Shown: in pieces, positions 11,154 to 19,185 of the stretch
Layout of the letters: every line of letters starts with the position of its first letter
How positions within the stretch are numbered: the stretch's first letter is position 1
From: Phycisphaerae bacterium
GTDB lineage: Bacteria; Planctomycetota; Phycisphaerae; UBA1845; Fen-1342
Assembly (NCBI GenBank): GCA_030428945.1
Contig: JAUIEC010000008.1
Span: forward strand, 62,001 to 126,000
Length of the DNA: 64,000 nucleotides
Direction: 5' to 3'
Program-made: the position numbers and the translations under genes
The notes under the pieces: generated by a model
What the model was told of the DNA's origin: nothing
Seen by the model: only the letters and a program-made list of their open reading frames with translations
Databases searched by the model: none

Positions 11154-12071
11154 ATGCGTACGCGAAACGTTCTTCTGCTGACCCTGCTCGGCGGCCTGCT
11201 GAACGCGGCCCCGGTGATGGCGCAATGTGCGGCCATCGATCGCGATGGCGACGGCGATGTCGACCTGACCGACCTGTCGATCGTGACGACTGACTTCGGC
11301 TGCGTCGGCGTCTGCCGCGGCGATGTTGACGGGAACGGGATGACCGACTTCGCCGATCTGAACCTGGTGGTCGGTGCGCTCGGCTGCCCGAACGGGCGGA
11401 TCTGCTGCAACGAACCGCCGCAGGCGACGATCTTCGCCAACGTGGTGCCGATCGGGAACGCGATCGCACCCGGCAGCGATCCGGCCGTGCTGGGGTTCTA
11501 CGGCGGCATGACCCATTACACCTTCGATCTGCAGAGCAACGGGGCCGACTGGTTCGGGGCCAACGTCAACGCGACGCTGTTCGTGCCCGGGGCCTACTTC
11601 TTCGCCCACCCGCTCGAGGCGCCGTTCGGCGATCCGCCCAACCCGGCCGCGATTCCCCCGAACCCCGCGCTGGAGTTCGACAGCTACTGGACGCAGGCGG
11701 CCGTGATTCCGCCCGGCGGGGCCGGCATTCCGGCCGGTCCGGGGATCAACGCGCTCGGCCCGCAGGTGATGGACGCGCTGTGGACCGACACGGCGATCCT
11801 GCCGGCCGGCACGTACACGCTGGCGCGCTACACGATTCTGTGTCCGCCGACGATTCGCCCGAAGGTCGTGCCGTCGGGAACCAGCACGGCGCCGCTGATC
11901 GGATCGATTCGCGGGTGCATCGTCTCGTCGAGCAACACGCAGCCGGACTGTTTCCCGGTCGGCTTCGACATCGTCAACTGCTACAACCCGGCCGACGCGG
12001 ACGCCGACTGCACGGTCGGCATCACCGACCTGGCACTGATCCTGGCCAACTTCGGCCTGACCTGTCCGTGA
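11154..12071 (+). CDS. Secreted protein with dockerin-like Ca-binding repeats
   Basis: 305 residues. The ATG at 11154 follows GGGAGG and gives a clean signal peptide (hydrophobic LLLTLLGGLL, cut near VMAQ). An earlier in-frame ATG at 11100 would bury that signal. Directly after it are two EF-hand-like dockerin repeats (DRDGDGDVDLTDLSIV and DVDGNGMTDFADLNLV), and a third degenerate one closes the protein (ADADCTVGITDLALILANFG). The middle is beta-rich with several Cys pairs. Dockerin-type repeats bind calcium and often mediate surface assembly. The partner and role here are unknown. Confidence 0.75.
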   Translation: MRTRNVLLLTLLGGLLNAAPVMAQCAAIDRDGDGDVDLTDLSIVTTDFGCVGVCRGDVDGNGMTDFADLNLVVGALGCPNGRICCNEPPQATIFANVVPIGNAIAPGSDPAVLGFYGGMTHYTFDLQSNGADWFGANVNATLFVPGAYFFAHPLEAPFGDPPNPAAIPPNPALEFDSYWTQAAVIPPGGAGIPAGPGINALGPQVMDALWTDTAILPAGTYTLARYTILCPPTIRPKVVPSGTSTAPLIGSIRGCIVSSSNTQPDCFPVGFDIVNCYNPADADADCTVGITDLALILANFGLTCP

Positions 12072-12075
12072 GCGC

Positions 12076-12165
12076 AGTAAGCAAGTAAGCAAGTAAGCAA
12101 GTAAGCAGGTGAGCAAGTAAGCAGGTGAGCAAGTAAGCAAGTTCGCCAGTTGCAAGTCAGCGGGT
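12076..12165 (+). repeat. Tandem 8-bp repeat (GCAAGTAA type)
   Basis: About ten degenerate copies of an octamer (GCAAGTAA with variants GCAGGTGA, GCAAGTCA) start right after the dockerin gene stop. The same unit recurs at 21537 and, in reverse, near 22592. Confidence 0.85.
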
Positions 12166-12218
12166 GAGCAAGCTGGCAGGGGGGCGCGGTCACCTGCGCA
12201 CGGTGTGCTTCTCCAATG

Positions 12219-12254
12219 AGCCCGCGCCGCGAGACGGTCTTGCGGCGCGGGACT
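12219..12254. terminator. Hairpin between convergent genes
   Basis: CCCGCGCCGC and GCGGCGCGGG form a 10-bp stem with an 11-base loop between the dockerin gene (+) and the esterase gene (-). The downstream T-tract is weak on both sides. Confidence 0.5.
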
Positions 12255-12309
12255 CCTTGTTTCCGTTCCGGTATCGGATCGCCCACTCGACCGAACAACC
12301 GTGGGACCT

Positions 12310-12333
12310 GTTCCCCGTTCCCTGTTCCCTTCC
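12310..12333 (-). repeat. Short GGGAACA-type tandem repeat
   Basis: About three degenerate copies of GGGAACA (read on the minus strand) abut the esterase stop codon. The same heptamer forms a perfect array at 22508-22550. Confidence 0.6.
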
Positions 12334-13239
12334 CTAAGGCATGTTTTCCTGCAGGAACGTGGCGATCAGGCTTGCGAGTTGGACCGACTCGGCGCTGCCG
12401 CTCTTGTAGCCGTAGGCGTGGCCGGCATCGAGCGGGACGATCCAGTGGACGCCCCCGCGTGGTGCCAGTGCGTCGTCGAGCACCTGCGTCTGTTCGAACG
12501 CGACCACGCGGTCCTTTGTGCCGTGAATCGAAAGGGTCGGCGGCGGGTTGTCGCCGACAAAGGTCACCGGGCTGGCCTGGGCCCATTTCTCCGGGCATTC
12601 GTCCCGCTTGCAGGTCATGTAATTCAGGACCAGCGGACGGATCCAGGGGCCCGCTTCCGAGAAGCGATACCGCAGGTCCGCCGGGCCGTAGATGTTGATC
12701 ACCGCCTGGACATCGGTGGCCACCTCGTCCGGGCCGCAGTCGGCGAACGTCTCGTCCGGCGTCCGGCAGTAGCCCACCGTCATCGCGATGTTCGAACCGG
12801 CCGACGCGCCGCCGACCGCGATCCGCCGCGGGTCTCCGCCCAGCCGTTCGGCCGACTGACGCAGGTACCGCAGAGCCGCGAAGGCATCCTGGCAGGCGGC
12901 CGGGAAGGGGTGCGCGGGGGCGAGCCGGTACGAGGCTGCGGCGGCGACGAAGCCATGCCGGGCGAGTTGATCGATGATGCTGTCGAACTGGTGGCGCGAG
13001 CCGAAGTTGAAGGCCCCGCCGTGCAGCAGCAGCACCATCGGACGGGCCTGCGGCGGCGTGTTCGTGCGGGTGCGGACCGAACGCACGGGGCGGGCGATGG
13101 CCATGTCGAGCGGCTGCGTATCGCGTTCGGCGAAGATTTCTTTCGTCCGGCTGATCTCGTAGAGCCCCGGCGGGCGGGAGGCGCATCCGACCAGCAGAAA
13201 CAGCATTGTGACGGCGGAAAGGGGGATTCTGGCGTTCAT
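12334..13239 (-). CDS. Alpha/beta-hydrolase esterase lipoprotein (lipase/esterase 'HGG' family)
   Basis: 301 residues starting with a lipobox signal (hydrophobic LSAVTMLFLLVGC, Cys near residue 17), so it is probably lipid-anchored. The catalytic domain has the oxyanion HGGAFNFG motif, the nucleophile elbow GGASAGS with its Ser, an Asp in GTKDRVV and a His in DAGHAYGY, giving a complete Ser-Asp-His triad. This is the hormone-sensitive-lipase/BD-FAE-like type of carboxylesterase. The ATG chosen gives the lipoprotein signal, while longer in-frame starts read through the sigma gene promoter. Substrate is not predictable. Confidence 0.8.
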   Translation of the reverse strand: MNARIPLSAVTMLFLLVGCASRPPGLYEISRTKEIFAERDTQPLDMAIARPVRSVRTRTNTPPQARPMVLLLHGGAFNFGSRHQFDSIIDQLARHGFVAAAASYRLAPAHPFPAACQDAFAALRYLRQSAERLGGDPRRIAVGGASAGSNIAMTVGYCRTPDETFADCGPDEVATDVQAVINIYGPADLRYRFSEAGPWIRPLVLNYMTCKRDECPEKWAQASPVTFVGDNPPPTLSIHGTKDRVVAFEQTQVLDDALAPRGGVHWIVPLDAGHAYGYKSGSAESVQLASLIATFLQENMP

Positions 13240-13308
13240 ATGGGGGGTACTGTAGGCGAGAATCGGACCTTGGGCGATCCCGGTAAAAATGCCGCTCTCA
13301 ATTCGGAA

Positions 13309-13337
13309 TTGACGATTGCCGGCCGATGTTAAATAAT
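13309..13337 (+). promoter_or_regulatory. Promoter before the sigma-70 gene
   Basis: TTGACG (13309-13314), a 17-base spacer and AATAAT (13332-13337) read rightward, in a locally AT-richer stretch 145 bases before the start codon. Confidence 0.5.
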
Positions 13338-13482
13338 AGGATGCAGTGAGAGTCGCCCGGGCCCACGCCCCGACGCGGCTGTCAGGGAATACCCCGCCAA
13401 GGGGGCCCGCGGGCCGGGTTCGGTGTCTGCCACAGGCAGACCGTCCACGCCAGTGCCCGTCTGACGTGAGAGGATGGTACAT

Positions 13483-15168
13483 ATGAGCAAGTATCGTTGC
13501 AGCCAGATGGCGGAGCTGGGCGCACAGTTGCGTCGAGGCCCGCGTCGTCTGCGGTTGCGACAGCTTGCTGCGATCGAATTCACTCTCTCGGTCACCGAAC
13601 CTTCCCGCAGCTATCCGGTCGAGTTCCTGGTCCACAGCCTGACCGGGTTCCGCCCGCCGACCGCGCAGCCCGATGCCGTCCCGGTCGCCCTCGCGGGTGA
13701 GGACGTCCGCCTGGACCTGATCCTGCTGGCCGAGGAACTCAGCGCCGACGCCGACCTGAACGTCGAGTTGTGGCAGGGCCGCGTCTCGACGGTCGGGCAG
13801 GTGGCCGAACGCTTCGGCGTCAGCACCAAGACGATCTTCCGCTGGCACAAGCGGGGCCTGATCGGCTGGCGGATGCGCTTCGCCGATCGCCGCTTCCGGC
13901 TGGTGTTTCCCGAGCACTGCGTACGCCGCTTCGTGGCCCGCAACGGCGACCTGGTCAACCGCGGCAGTTCGTTCTCGCAACTGACCCGCGCCGAGCGCCG
14001 GCAGATCATCACCCGGGCCGAGTCGCTCGTGGCCGAAGGCCGGCACCGCACGATCAACTCGGTCGCCAAGGTGCTCAGCGGTGAGAGCGGACGGGCGGTC
14101 GAAACGATCCGCCTGATCCTGAAATCACACGACGAGGCCCGCCCGAAGGCGGGAATCTTCAACCGCGTCAGCCTCGAGGTTCCGCCCGACGACCGTCGCC
14201 TGGCGATCTGGGAGGCGCACCTCGAAGGTCTCTCGGTCGCGGCCATTGCGACGAAGTTCCGGCTCGGCCACGGCGAAGCGTACGCCCTGGTCACCGAGAT
14301 GCGGGCCCGCGAGATGAAGTCGAGCAGGATCGACTTCATTTCGAGCGAAGAATTCAGCGGACCGGATGCCGAGGCCCGGATCGTCAACTGCCCCGACCTC
14401 GACGGCGCCGGCGAGGCGGCCGAGGACGTCGGCCGGGTGCCGCCCGGACTGCCGCCGTACCTGCAGCAGTTGTTCCGTTTCCCGCTGCTGTCGCGTGAGC
14501 AGGAAGTGGCGCTGTTCCGCCTGCTGAACTTCCTGCGTTTCCAGGCCGACCAGGCCCGCGAGCAGATCGACCCCGAGCGGGTTACGGCCGCCCAGTTGGA
14601 TGCGATCGACGCCCTGCTGGCCCGCGCCGGGCAGGTCAAGTCGCGCATCACCCAGGCCAACCTGCGGCTGGTGGTCAGCATCGCCAAGCGGCACACCCGT
14701 CCGACCCAGGACTTCTTCGAGCTGGTCAGCGACGGCAACGTCTCGCTGATGCGGGCGGTCGACCGCTTCGACTACTCGCGCGGCTTCAAGTTCAGCACCT
14801 ACGCGTCGTGGGCGATCATCAAGAACTTCGCCCGCAGCGTGCCGGAGGAGAAGGCGCTGCTCGACCGGTTCCAGACCGGCCGCGACGAACTGCTCGAGCA
14901 CTGCGTCGGCGTCACGCCGGAGGACCAGGAGGGAGACGACCTTCCGGCCATGCGGACCACCATCGAGCGGATGCTCGATACGCTCGACGATCGCGATCGC
15001 GAGATCCTGCGGCAGCGTTTCGGGCTCGACGAGCACAAGGAGCCGAAGACGCTCGAGCAGATCGGGCAGCACTTCGGCGTGTCCAAGGAACGTATCCGTC
15101 AGCTCGAAGCGCGCGCCATCGCCCGCCTCCGCAGCGACTTCGAAGACGAAGCCAGCATCACCACCTGA
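13483..15168 (+). CDS. Sigma-70 family factor with N-terminal helix-turn-helix and no region 3
   Basis: 561 residues. The ATG at 13483 is preceded by GAGAGG at good spacing (another ATG lies 9 bases upstream). The C-terminal part holds sigma region 2 (residues ~385-450, including ANLRLVVSIAKRH, DFFELVSDGNVSLMRAVDRF and FKFSTYASWAI) and region 4 (~490-555, LDDRDREILRQRFGL and the HTH FGVSKERIRQLEARA). Only about 45 residues separate them, so region 3 appears absent. The first ~330 residues are unusual: a MerR/DNA-invertase-like HTH at about 107-126 (VAERFGVSTKTIFRWHKRGL) and further helical segments. A regulatory rather than housekeeping factor is likely. Confidence 0.85.
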   Translation: MSKYRCSQMAELGAQLRRGPRRLRLRQLAAIEFTLSVTEPSRSYPVEFLVHSLTGFRPPTAQPDAVPVALAGEDVRLDLILLAEELSADADLNVELWQGRVSTVGQVAERFGVSTKTIFRWHKRGLIGWRMRFADRRFRLVFPEHCVRRFVARNGDLVNRGSSFSQLTRAERRQIITRAESLVAEGRHRTINSVAKVLSGESGRAVETIRLILKSHDEARPKAGIFNRVSLEVPPDDRRLAIWEAHLEGLSVAAIATKFRLGHGEAYALVTEMRAREMKSSRIDFISSEEFSGPDAEARIVNCPDLDGAGEAAEDVGRVPPGLPPYLQQLFRFPLLSREQEVALFRLLNFLRFQADQAREQIDPERVTAAQLDAIDALLARAGQVKSRITQANLRLVVSIAKRHTRPTQDFFELVSDGNVSLMRAVDRFDYSRGFKFSTYASWAIIKNFARSVPEEKALLDRFQTGRDELLEHCVGVTPEDQEGDDLPAMRTTIERMLDTLDDRDREILRQRFGLDEHKEPKTLEQIGQHFGVSKERIRQLEARAIARLRSDFEDEASITT

Positions 15169-15300
15169 CCGCCGCCGCGCCGGTCGCGTCCCCACCCGGC
15201 TGACCCTGGGAGCCCTCGTCGTTCCTGTTCCCGCGCGATTTCACGTCCGAGCTGATGAATTGCGGTTCCGTCGATTCAACAGTTGAGTTATCGTGCAGGC

Positions 15301-15927
15301 ATGAGCGAGCCTGCCCTGGAACGTGAGTATCGGATCCATCGGCCGGAAGAGTGGGAGGCGATGAACTCGCCGGTCCGGATCGAGATCACCGCCATCATGG
15401 AGATGATCGGGACCTGCTCGATCGCCGAGATCGCCCGCCACATGGGCCGCAAACCCGATTCCCTCTACCACCACGTGCGACGCCTGCAGGAGGTCGGCCT
15501 CGTCCTGCAGGATGGTTTCCGCAAGGTCGGGCGGCAGACCGAGGCGCTCTTCCGCCTGCGGGCGGCGGCGATCCTGGTCGGGTTTGACGCCACCTCGCCG
15601 GCCAATCGGGCGCATTTCGGGAAGGTGGCGGCCACGCTCCTGCGGATGGTCCAGCGGGAGTTCGTTGCGGCCGTCGAGGCGGGTGACGGCCTGGCGATGC
15701 GTGGCGAGGGCAAGAACCTGTGGATCCGTCGCGAGGTTGTGCGCCTGTCGGCCCGCAACCTGGCGGCGCTGAACGAGCATCTGCAAGCGATGGTCGGAAT
15801 CCTGGACGAGGCTCGCCGGGACACGACCAGCCCGCCGCACACGGTGACGCTGCTGATGAACCCACTGCTCGGCCGGTCCGGGTCGATTGTCGGGAGTGGT
15901 CAGAAGCGGGAGACGGCGAAGGACTGA
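15301..15927 (+). CDS. Winged-helix (ArsR-like) transcriptional regulator
   Basis: 208 residues. Residues ~20-95 form a winged helix: SPVRIEITAIMEMIGTCSIA, the recognition helix region RHMGRKPDSLYHHVRRLQEV and a wing. The pattern is that of ArsR-type or HTH_20 regulators. No metal-binding Cys motif is present, so a metal sensor is unlikely. The C-terminal half is helical and may dimerise or bind a ligand. A TTG 18 bases upstream is an alternative start. It stands alone between the sigma factor and tRNA-Glu. Confidence 0.75.
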   Translation: MSEPALEREYRIHRPEEWEAMNSPVRIEITAIMEMIGTCSIAEIARHMGRKPDSLYHHVRRLQEVGLVLQDGFRKVGRQTEALFRLRAAAILVGFDATSPANRAHFGKVAATLLRMVQREFVAAVEAGDGLAMRGEGKNLWIRREVVRLSARNLAALNEHLQAMVGILDEARRDTTSPPHTVTLLMNPLLGRSGSIVGSGQKRETAKD

Positions 15928-15985
15928 GCCTGGCAGGGCGGGGGCGGCCTGCTTCCAATCCCGGCGACCTGCAACCGCGCAGCAA

Positions 15986-16020
15986 AAGACGCCCGCCGGG
16001 GGATTCCGGCGGGCGTCTTC
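15986..16020 (-). terminator. Terminator of tRNA-Glu (possibly bidirectional)
   Basis: A 14-bp perfect stem (AAGACGCCCGCCGG / CCGGCGGGCGTCTT) lies 7 bases past the tRNA. The minus strand ends in TTTT, and the plus strand also serves the winged-helix gene. Confidence 0.8.
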
Positions 16021-16026
16021 ATAAAG

Positions 16027-16099
16027 CACCCCCAAGGGGATTCGAACCCCTGTCGCTGGCATGAAAAGCCAGTGTCCTAGGCCTCTAGACGATGGGGGC
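16027..16099 (-). tRNA. tRNA-Glu (UUC)
   Basis: On the minus strand GCCCCCA pairs with TGGGGGT, with discriminator G and no encoded CCA. The anticodon stem CTGGC/GCCAG carries loop TTTTCAT with anticodon TTC. The T arm has GGTTCGAATCC and the D arm TCGTCTAGAGG, which is typical of bacterial tRNA-Glu. Confidence 0.95.
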
Positions 16100-16269
16100 T
16101 TTGTGAGTCGCAGAATAGTACGGAAGGGGAGCCGGGGCGTCAACCGCCGCGAAGGACGTTGCAGACCCCTCCTGTGGCCGGTGCGGGCGGCATTTCCGTG
16201 TCCGATAACCCTGGCGGGACAGGCGCACGCTGTACTGGCTGGTCCCGCCGGGGGTTACCTGGAGAATCG

Positions 16270-16320
16270 CTACCTGGTGTCAGCGACGATGTGGTCGATT
16301 TCGGTGATCTGATCGATCAT
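16270..16320 (-). CDS. Candidate 16-residue peptide
   Basis: A tiny leftward ORF (MIDQITEIDHIVADTR) follows an AAAGG site by about 9 bases. It lies 32 bases beyond the 26-residue ORF at 16353-16433 and its first codons repeat the end of that ORF (IDQIT). It may be a real small peptide or just a by-product of the repeated GGTGATCTGATCGAT sequence. Confidence 0.25.
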   Translation of the reverse strand: MIDQITEIDHIVADTR

Positions 16321-16352
16321 GATCGTAACCTTTCTACTGGTGGTGGTTTAGC

Positions 16353-16433
16353 TCAGGTGATCTGATCGATGAAAGGCAGAACGGCGGAAGCCATGGAGAG
16401 CATCAGGTCGAGAATCGCTGTCACAACATTCAT
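16353..16433 (-). CDS. Candidate 26-residue hydrophobic peptide
   Basis: The ATG has a GGAG site 7 bases upstream, and a TTGACA-N18-CATACT promoter lies about 160 bases further up. The peptide is mostly hydrophobic (MNVVTAILDLMLSMASAVLP) and could be amphipathic. It ends in FIDQIT, echoed by the next small ORF. No known family. Toxin, leader or signalling peptide are all possible. Confidence 0.35.
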   Translation of the reverse strand: MNVVTAILDLMLSMASAVLPFIDQIT

Positions 16434-16592
16434 CACGGGGCTCCGTGATGCGTACGGCCAACCTTCGCATTGAGGTGCGCAACGGTGAGAGGGCAAGCTG
16501 CCCATGCGAAAGTCGCAACCCGCCACCGGAAACCCAAACCGGCGGCCGACCGCACTGGACTTATTTTCTGAGAAACACCTCGCTCAGGAGGA
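16434..16592. other. Leader region of the small ORFs; nothing else seen
   Basis: Between the leftward promoter (16593-16622) and the 26-residue ORF there is no further coding potential of convincing length. It could act as an untranslated leader. Confidence 0.3.
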
Positions 16593-16622
16593 AGTATGTG
16601 CCGATAAAGTATCCATTGTCAA
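16593..16622 (-). promoter_or_regulatory. Leftward promoter before the small ORFs
   Basis: TTGACA (16617-16622), an 18-base spacer and CATACT (16593-16598) on the minus strand. Confidence 0.45.
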
Positions 16623-16658
16623 GTCCGATTACTCCGCTGGGCGAGGAGTGGAGCGGCG

Positions 16659-19142
16659 ATGCGGCTCCTGAGAAACGACGGCGCTGACGCACAGCCGCTG
16701 GCGGGTGGCCTTCGGGCCTCGGTCAGTCCGTGCCCCAACTGTAACGAGAGCAAACGCCTGAGTCTTGCCGGCAGTGCCTGGATGCGCTGCGGTGCCTGCC
16801 AGTTCCTGCTGCCCCAGGGCGCCGCCGCGTTCGAGCAGCACTCCGTCTCGGCCGAGGCCGGCGCGGCCGGTTTCGGACCCGGCATCCTGCTTCGCGAGCG
16901 TTATCGGCTCGTGCATCTGCTCGGGCAGGGCGCCCACGGCCGGACGTTCCTGGCCGAGCACGAGTTCCTCGGACATCCCTGCGTCGTTAAGGCTTTGCCC
17001 TATCGGATCGTCGACGCCAGTGACGCGGCCGTCCGGCGTCTGCGGACGGAAGCCTCGGCCGGGTTCCGGGTCAACGACGGGCACGTCGTGCGGGTGCTGG
17101 ACTTCGATGCCTGCGAAGGCGTCTGGTACTTCGTGATGGAATACGTCGAGGGGCTCGACCTCTCGACCGCGGTCCGCGCCGGGCTCCCGATCGACTGGCG
17201 CCAGGCTGTCCGGATCGCGACCGAGGCGGCCACCGGGCTGGCCGCGATCCACCGGGCCGGAATGGTTCACCGGGACATCAAGCCGAGCAACCTGATCCTG
17301 GGGCGCGACGGACGCGTGCGGGTCGCGGACCTCGGTGTGGTCGGGCTGGTGCAGACGCAGCAGCAGGACTTCCAACTGGCGGGCCAGCACGAACCGGTGG
17401 GCACGCTGGGATACGCCGCTCCGGAGATTTTCGAGGAGGATGTTCGCGAGGACCCGCGGGCCGACCTGTACTCGCTGGGCGCGACCCTGTACGAACTGGT
17501 GACCACCCGCTCGCTGCGGCCGACCGGCAGCATCTACCAGGTGCTGCTGGATGCTCTTCCGGGGCACGCCGCGTGGCCGGAGGATGCCGGGGTCGAGGTT
17601 CCCGACTGGCTCGTGCGCGGGATCCTGCGCCTGCTCGAACCCGACCCTGACGACCGCTTCGCATCGGCGGACGCGTTCCTTGATTTCCTGCGACAGCCCA
17701 CCGGTGGCGTGACCCGCCCGCAACTGGTCGTGGAGCGTCCGGAGCCGCGCGGCCTGGTGGTCCTGCCGCTGGAGAACACGGATACCTCGGACAGCAACGA
17801 CTGGGTCGGTCACGCGGTGGCGGATCACCTGTCGCGGGCGCTGGGTCAGTTGGCGGGCGCGTACGTCGTCGACCGCAACCTGTTCCAGGAGACGCTGGCG
17901 CGCGTGCCGCGCGGTTCCGGCGAGGACCGGGTCGCGCACCTGCTGCGGGCGGGCCGCCTGAACGGGGCCGCGACGATCGTGGAGGGCGACTTCTCGGTGG
18001 ATGGCGGAGACGTCGCGTTTCGGCTGCGGATGCATGTGGCCGGCGGGCTGGCGCGTGAACTGAGGCCGAGTCGCGGGCCGTTGGCGGGCCTGGCGGATCT
18101 GGAGAACGAACTGCTGGGGCAGGTCGCGACGGCGCTCGGGTTGCAGCAGGGGGGCGGGCAGCCGGCGGCGACGTCCGCGTCGGCGGCGCTGGCTGCGCAG
18201 GAGCGGTTCTTCGCCGGTCGAAGGGCGTTCTTCCGCGGCGATTACGAGGCCGCCCGGAACCTCGGGCTGGAAGCGGTTGATCTGGATCCCGAGTTCATCG
18301 AGGCCCTGGGATTCGTCGGCGTCTGCTGCGCGCGGATGGGGCGTTACGACGAGGCCAGCCGCTACAACACCCAGCAGGAGGAACTGGCCGGGCAGCGCAA
18401 CGACGAGCGTTCGCGGGTCGAAGCCTTCGCGAACCGGGCGACGATGCACTACTTCCGCGGCGACTACGAACCCGCCGAGGCCGCCCTGCGTCAGGCCATC
18501 GAGATTGCCGACGCGCTCGGCATGGCTTCCGAGGTCGCCCTGATCAACAACAATCTCGGCTTCGTGCAGTTGCAGCTTGGTCTGACCGACAAGGCGGCCG
18601 GGACGTTTGCGCGGGCGATCGAGACGCACAAGACCTACGGCGCGCTGGTGTCGCTGGTCGCCCCCTACAACGGGATGGGCAACGTTCTTCGCGAACAGCA
18701 GCGCTACGAAGAGGCCCGCAGCTACTTCGAGCGGGCGCTGGCGCTCGCCCAGGAGAGCGACGACCAGGTCAATGTCGGCGTCGGCTACATGAACCTCGGG
18801 CAGTGCGCCCTGCTGCTCGGCCGGCTGGGCGATGCCAAACACGAACTGGCCAGAGCGCTGAGCATTCTCGAACGAACCACCTTCTGGAACGGGCTGGCCC
18901 GGGTCTACGAATTCATGGCCGACCTGAACCTGCAGCTTGGAAACGCGGCCGAGGCGACCCGTTGTGCCGAACGACGGATCGAACTGGCCGCCCGGCACAA
19001 CAACCTGCGGATGGAAGCGGCCGCGTGGCGGCAGAAGGCCGGCGCGGTGCGCCTGGTCGGGCGCAGCGACGAAGCGGCCGCGTGCCAGGCGCGGGCGGAG
19101 GAAGCGGAGGCGCGTCAGCAACGGGCATCGCGGTCGGCCTGA
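16659..19142 (+). CDS. Soluble Ser/Thr kinase with zinc ribbon, TolB-like and TPR domains
   Basis: 827 residues. An N-terminal zinc ribbon has paired cysteines (C25/C28 and C44/C47). The kinase domain (~80-345) has GQGAHG, the VVKALP Lys, HRDIKPSN with Asp206, and DLG (Asp224) instead of DFG, which is tolerated in some active kinases. Residues ~365-480 resemble the TolB/adenylate-cyclase-associated 'LVVLPLENTD' domain, which often links signalling domains to TPRs. The C-terminal half is a TPR array (~500-815). No membrane span is seen, so it should be cytoplasmic. It lies 44 bases before the hybrid histidine kinase on the same strand, so the two may be co-expressed. Confidence 0.88.
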   Translation: MRLLRNDGADAQPLAGGLRASVSPCPNCNESKRLSLAGSAWMRCGACQFLLPQGAAAFEQHSVSAEAGAAGFGPGILLRERYRLVHLLGQGAHGRTFLAEHEFLGHPCVVKALPYRIVDASDAAVRRLRTEASAGFRVNDGHVVRVLDFDACEGVWYFVMEYVEGLDLSTAVRAGLPIDWRQAVRIATEAATGLAAIHRAGMVHRDIKPSNLILGRDGRVRVADLGVVGLVQTQQQDFQLAGQHEPVGTLGYAAPEIFEEDVREDPRADLYSLGATLYELVTTRSLRPTGSIYQVLLDALPGHAAWPEDAGVEVPDWLVRGILRLLEPDPDDRFASADAFLDFLRQPTGGVTRPQLVVERPEPRGLVVLPLENTDTSDSNDWVGHAVADHLSRALGQLAGAYVVDRNLFQETLARVPRGSGEDRVAHLLRAGRLNGAATIVEGDFSVDGGDVAFRLRMHVAGGLARELRPSRGPLAGLADLENELLGQVATALGLQQGGGQPAATSASAALAAQERFFAGRRAFFRGDYEAARNLGLEAVDLDPEFIEALGFVGVCCARMGRYDEASRYNTQQEELAGQRNDERSRVEAFANRATMHYFRGDYEPAEAALRQAIEIADALGMASEVALINNNLGFVQLQLGLTDKAAGTFARAIETHKTYGALVSLVAPYNGMGNVLREQQRYEEARSYFERALALAQESDDQVNVGVGYMNLGQCALLLGRLGDAKHELARALSILERTTFWNGLARVYEFMADLNLQLGNAAEATRCAERRIELAARHNNLRMEAAAWRQKAGAVRLVGRSDEAAACQARAEEAEARQQRASRSA

Positions 19143-19185
19143 GCGACCGGGTGCGGGACTGTCGGGATTCTCGGAGGCATGCGCG

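Noticed and set aside
13240-14046. Longer start for the esterase
   Set aside because: It would run through the sigma gene promoter and coding region. The ATG at 13239 gives a lipoprotein signal.
16100-16269. Possible small genes beside tRNA-Glu
   Set aside because: Only short frames without ribosome sites or coding character were seen.
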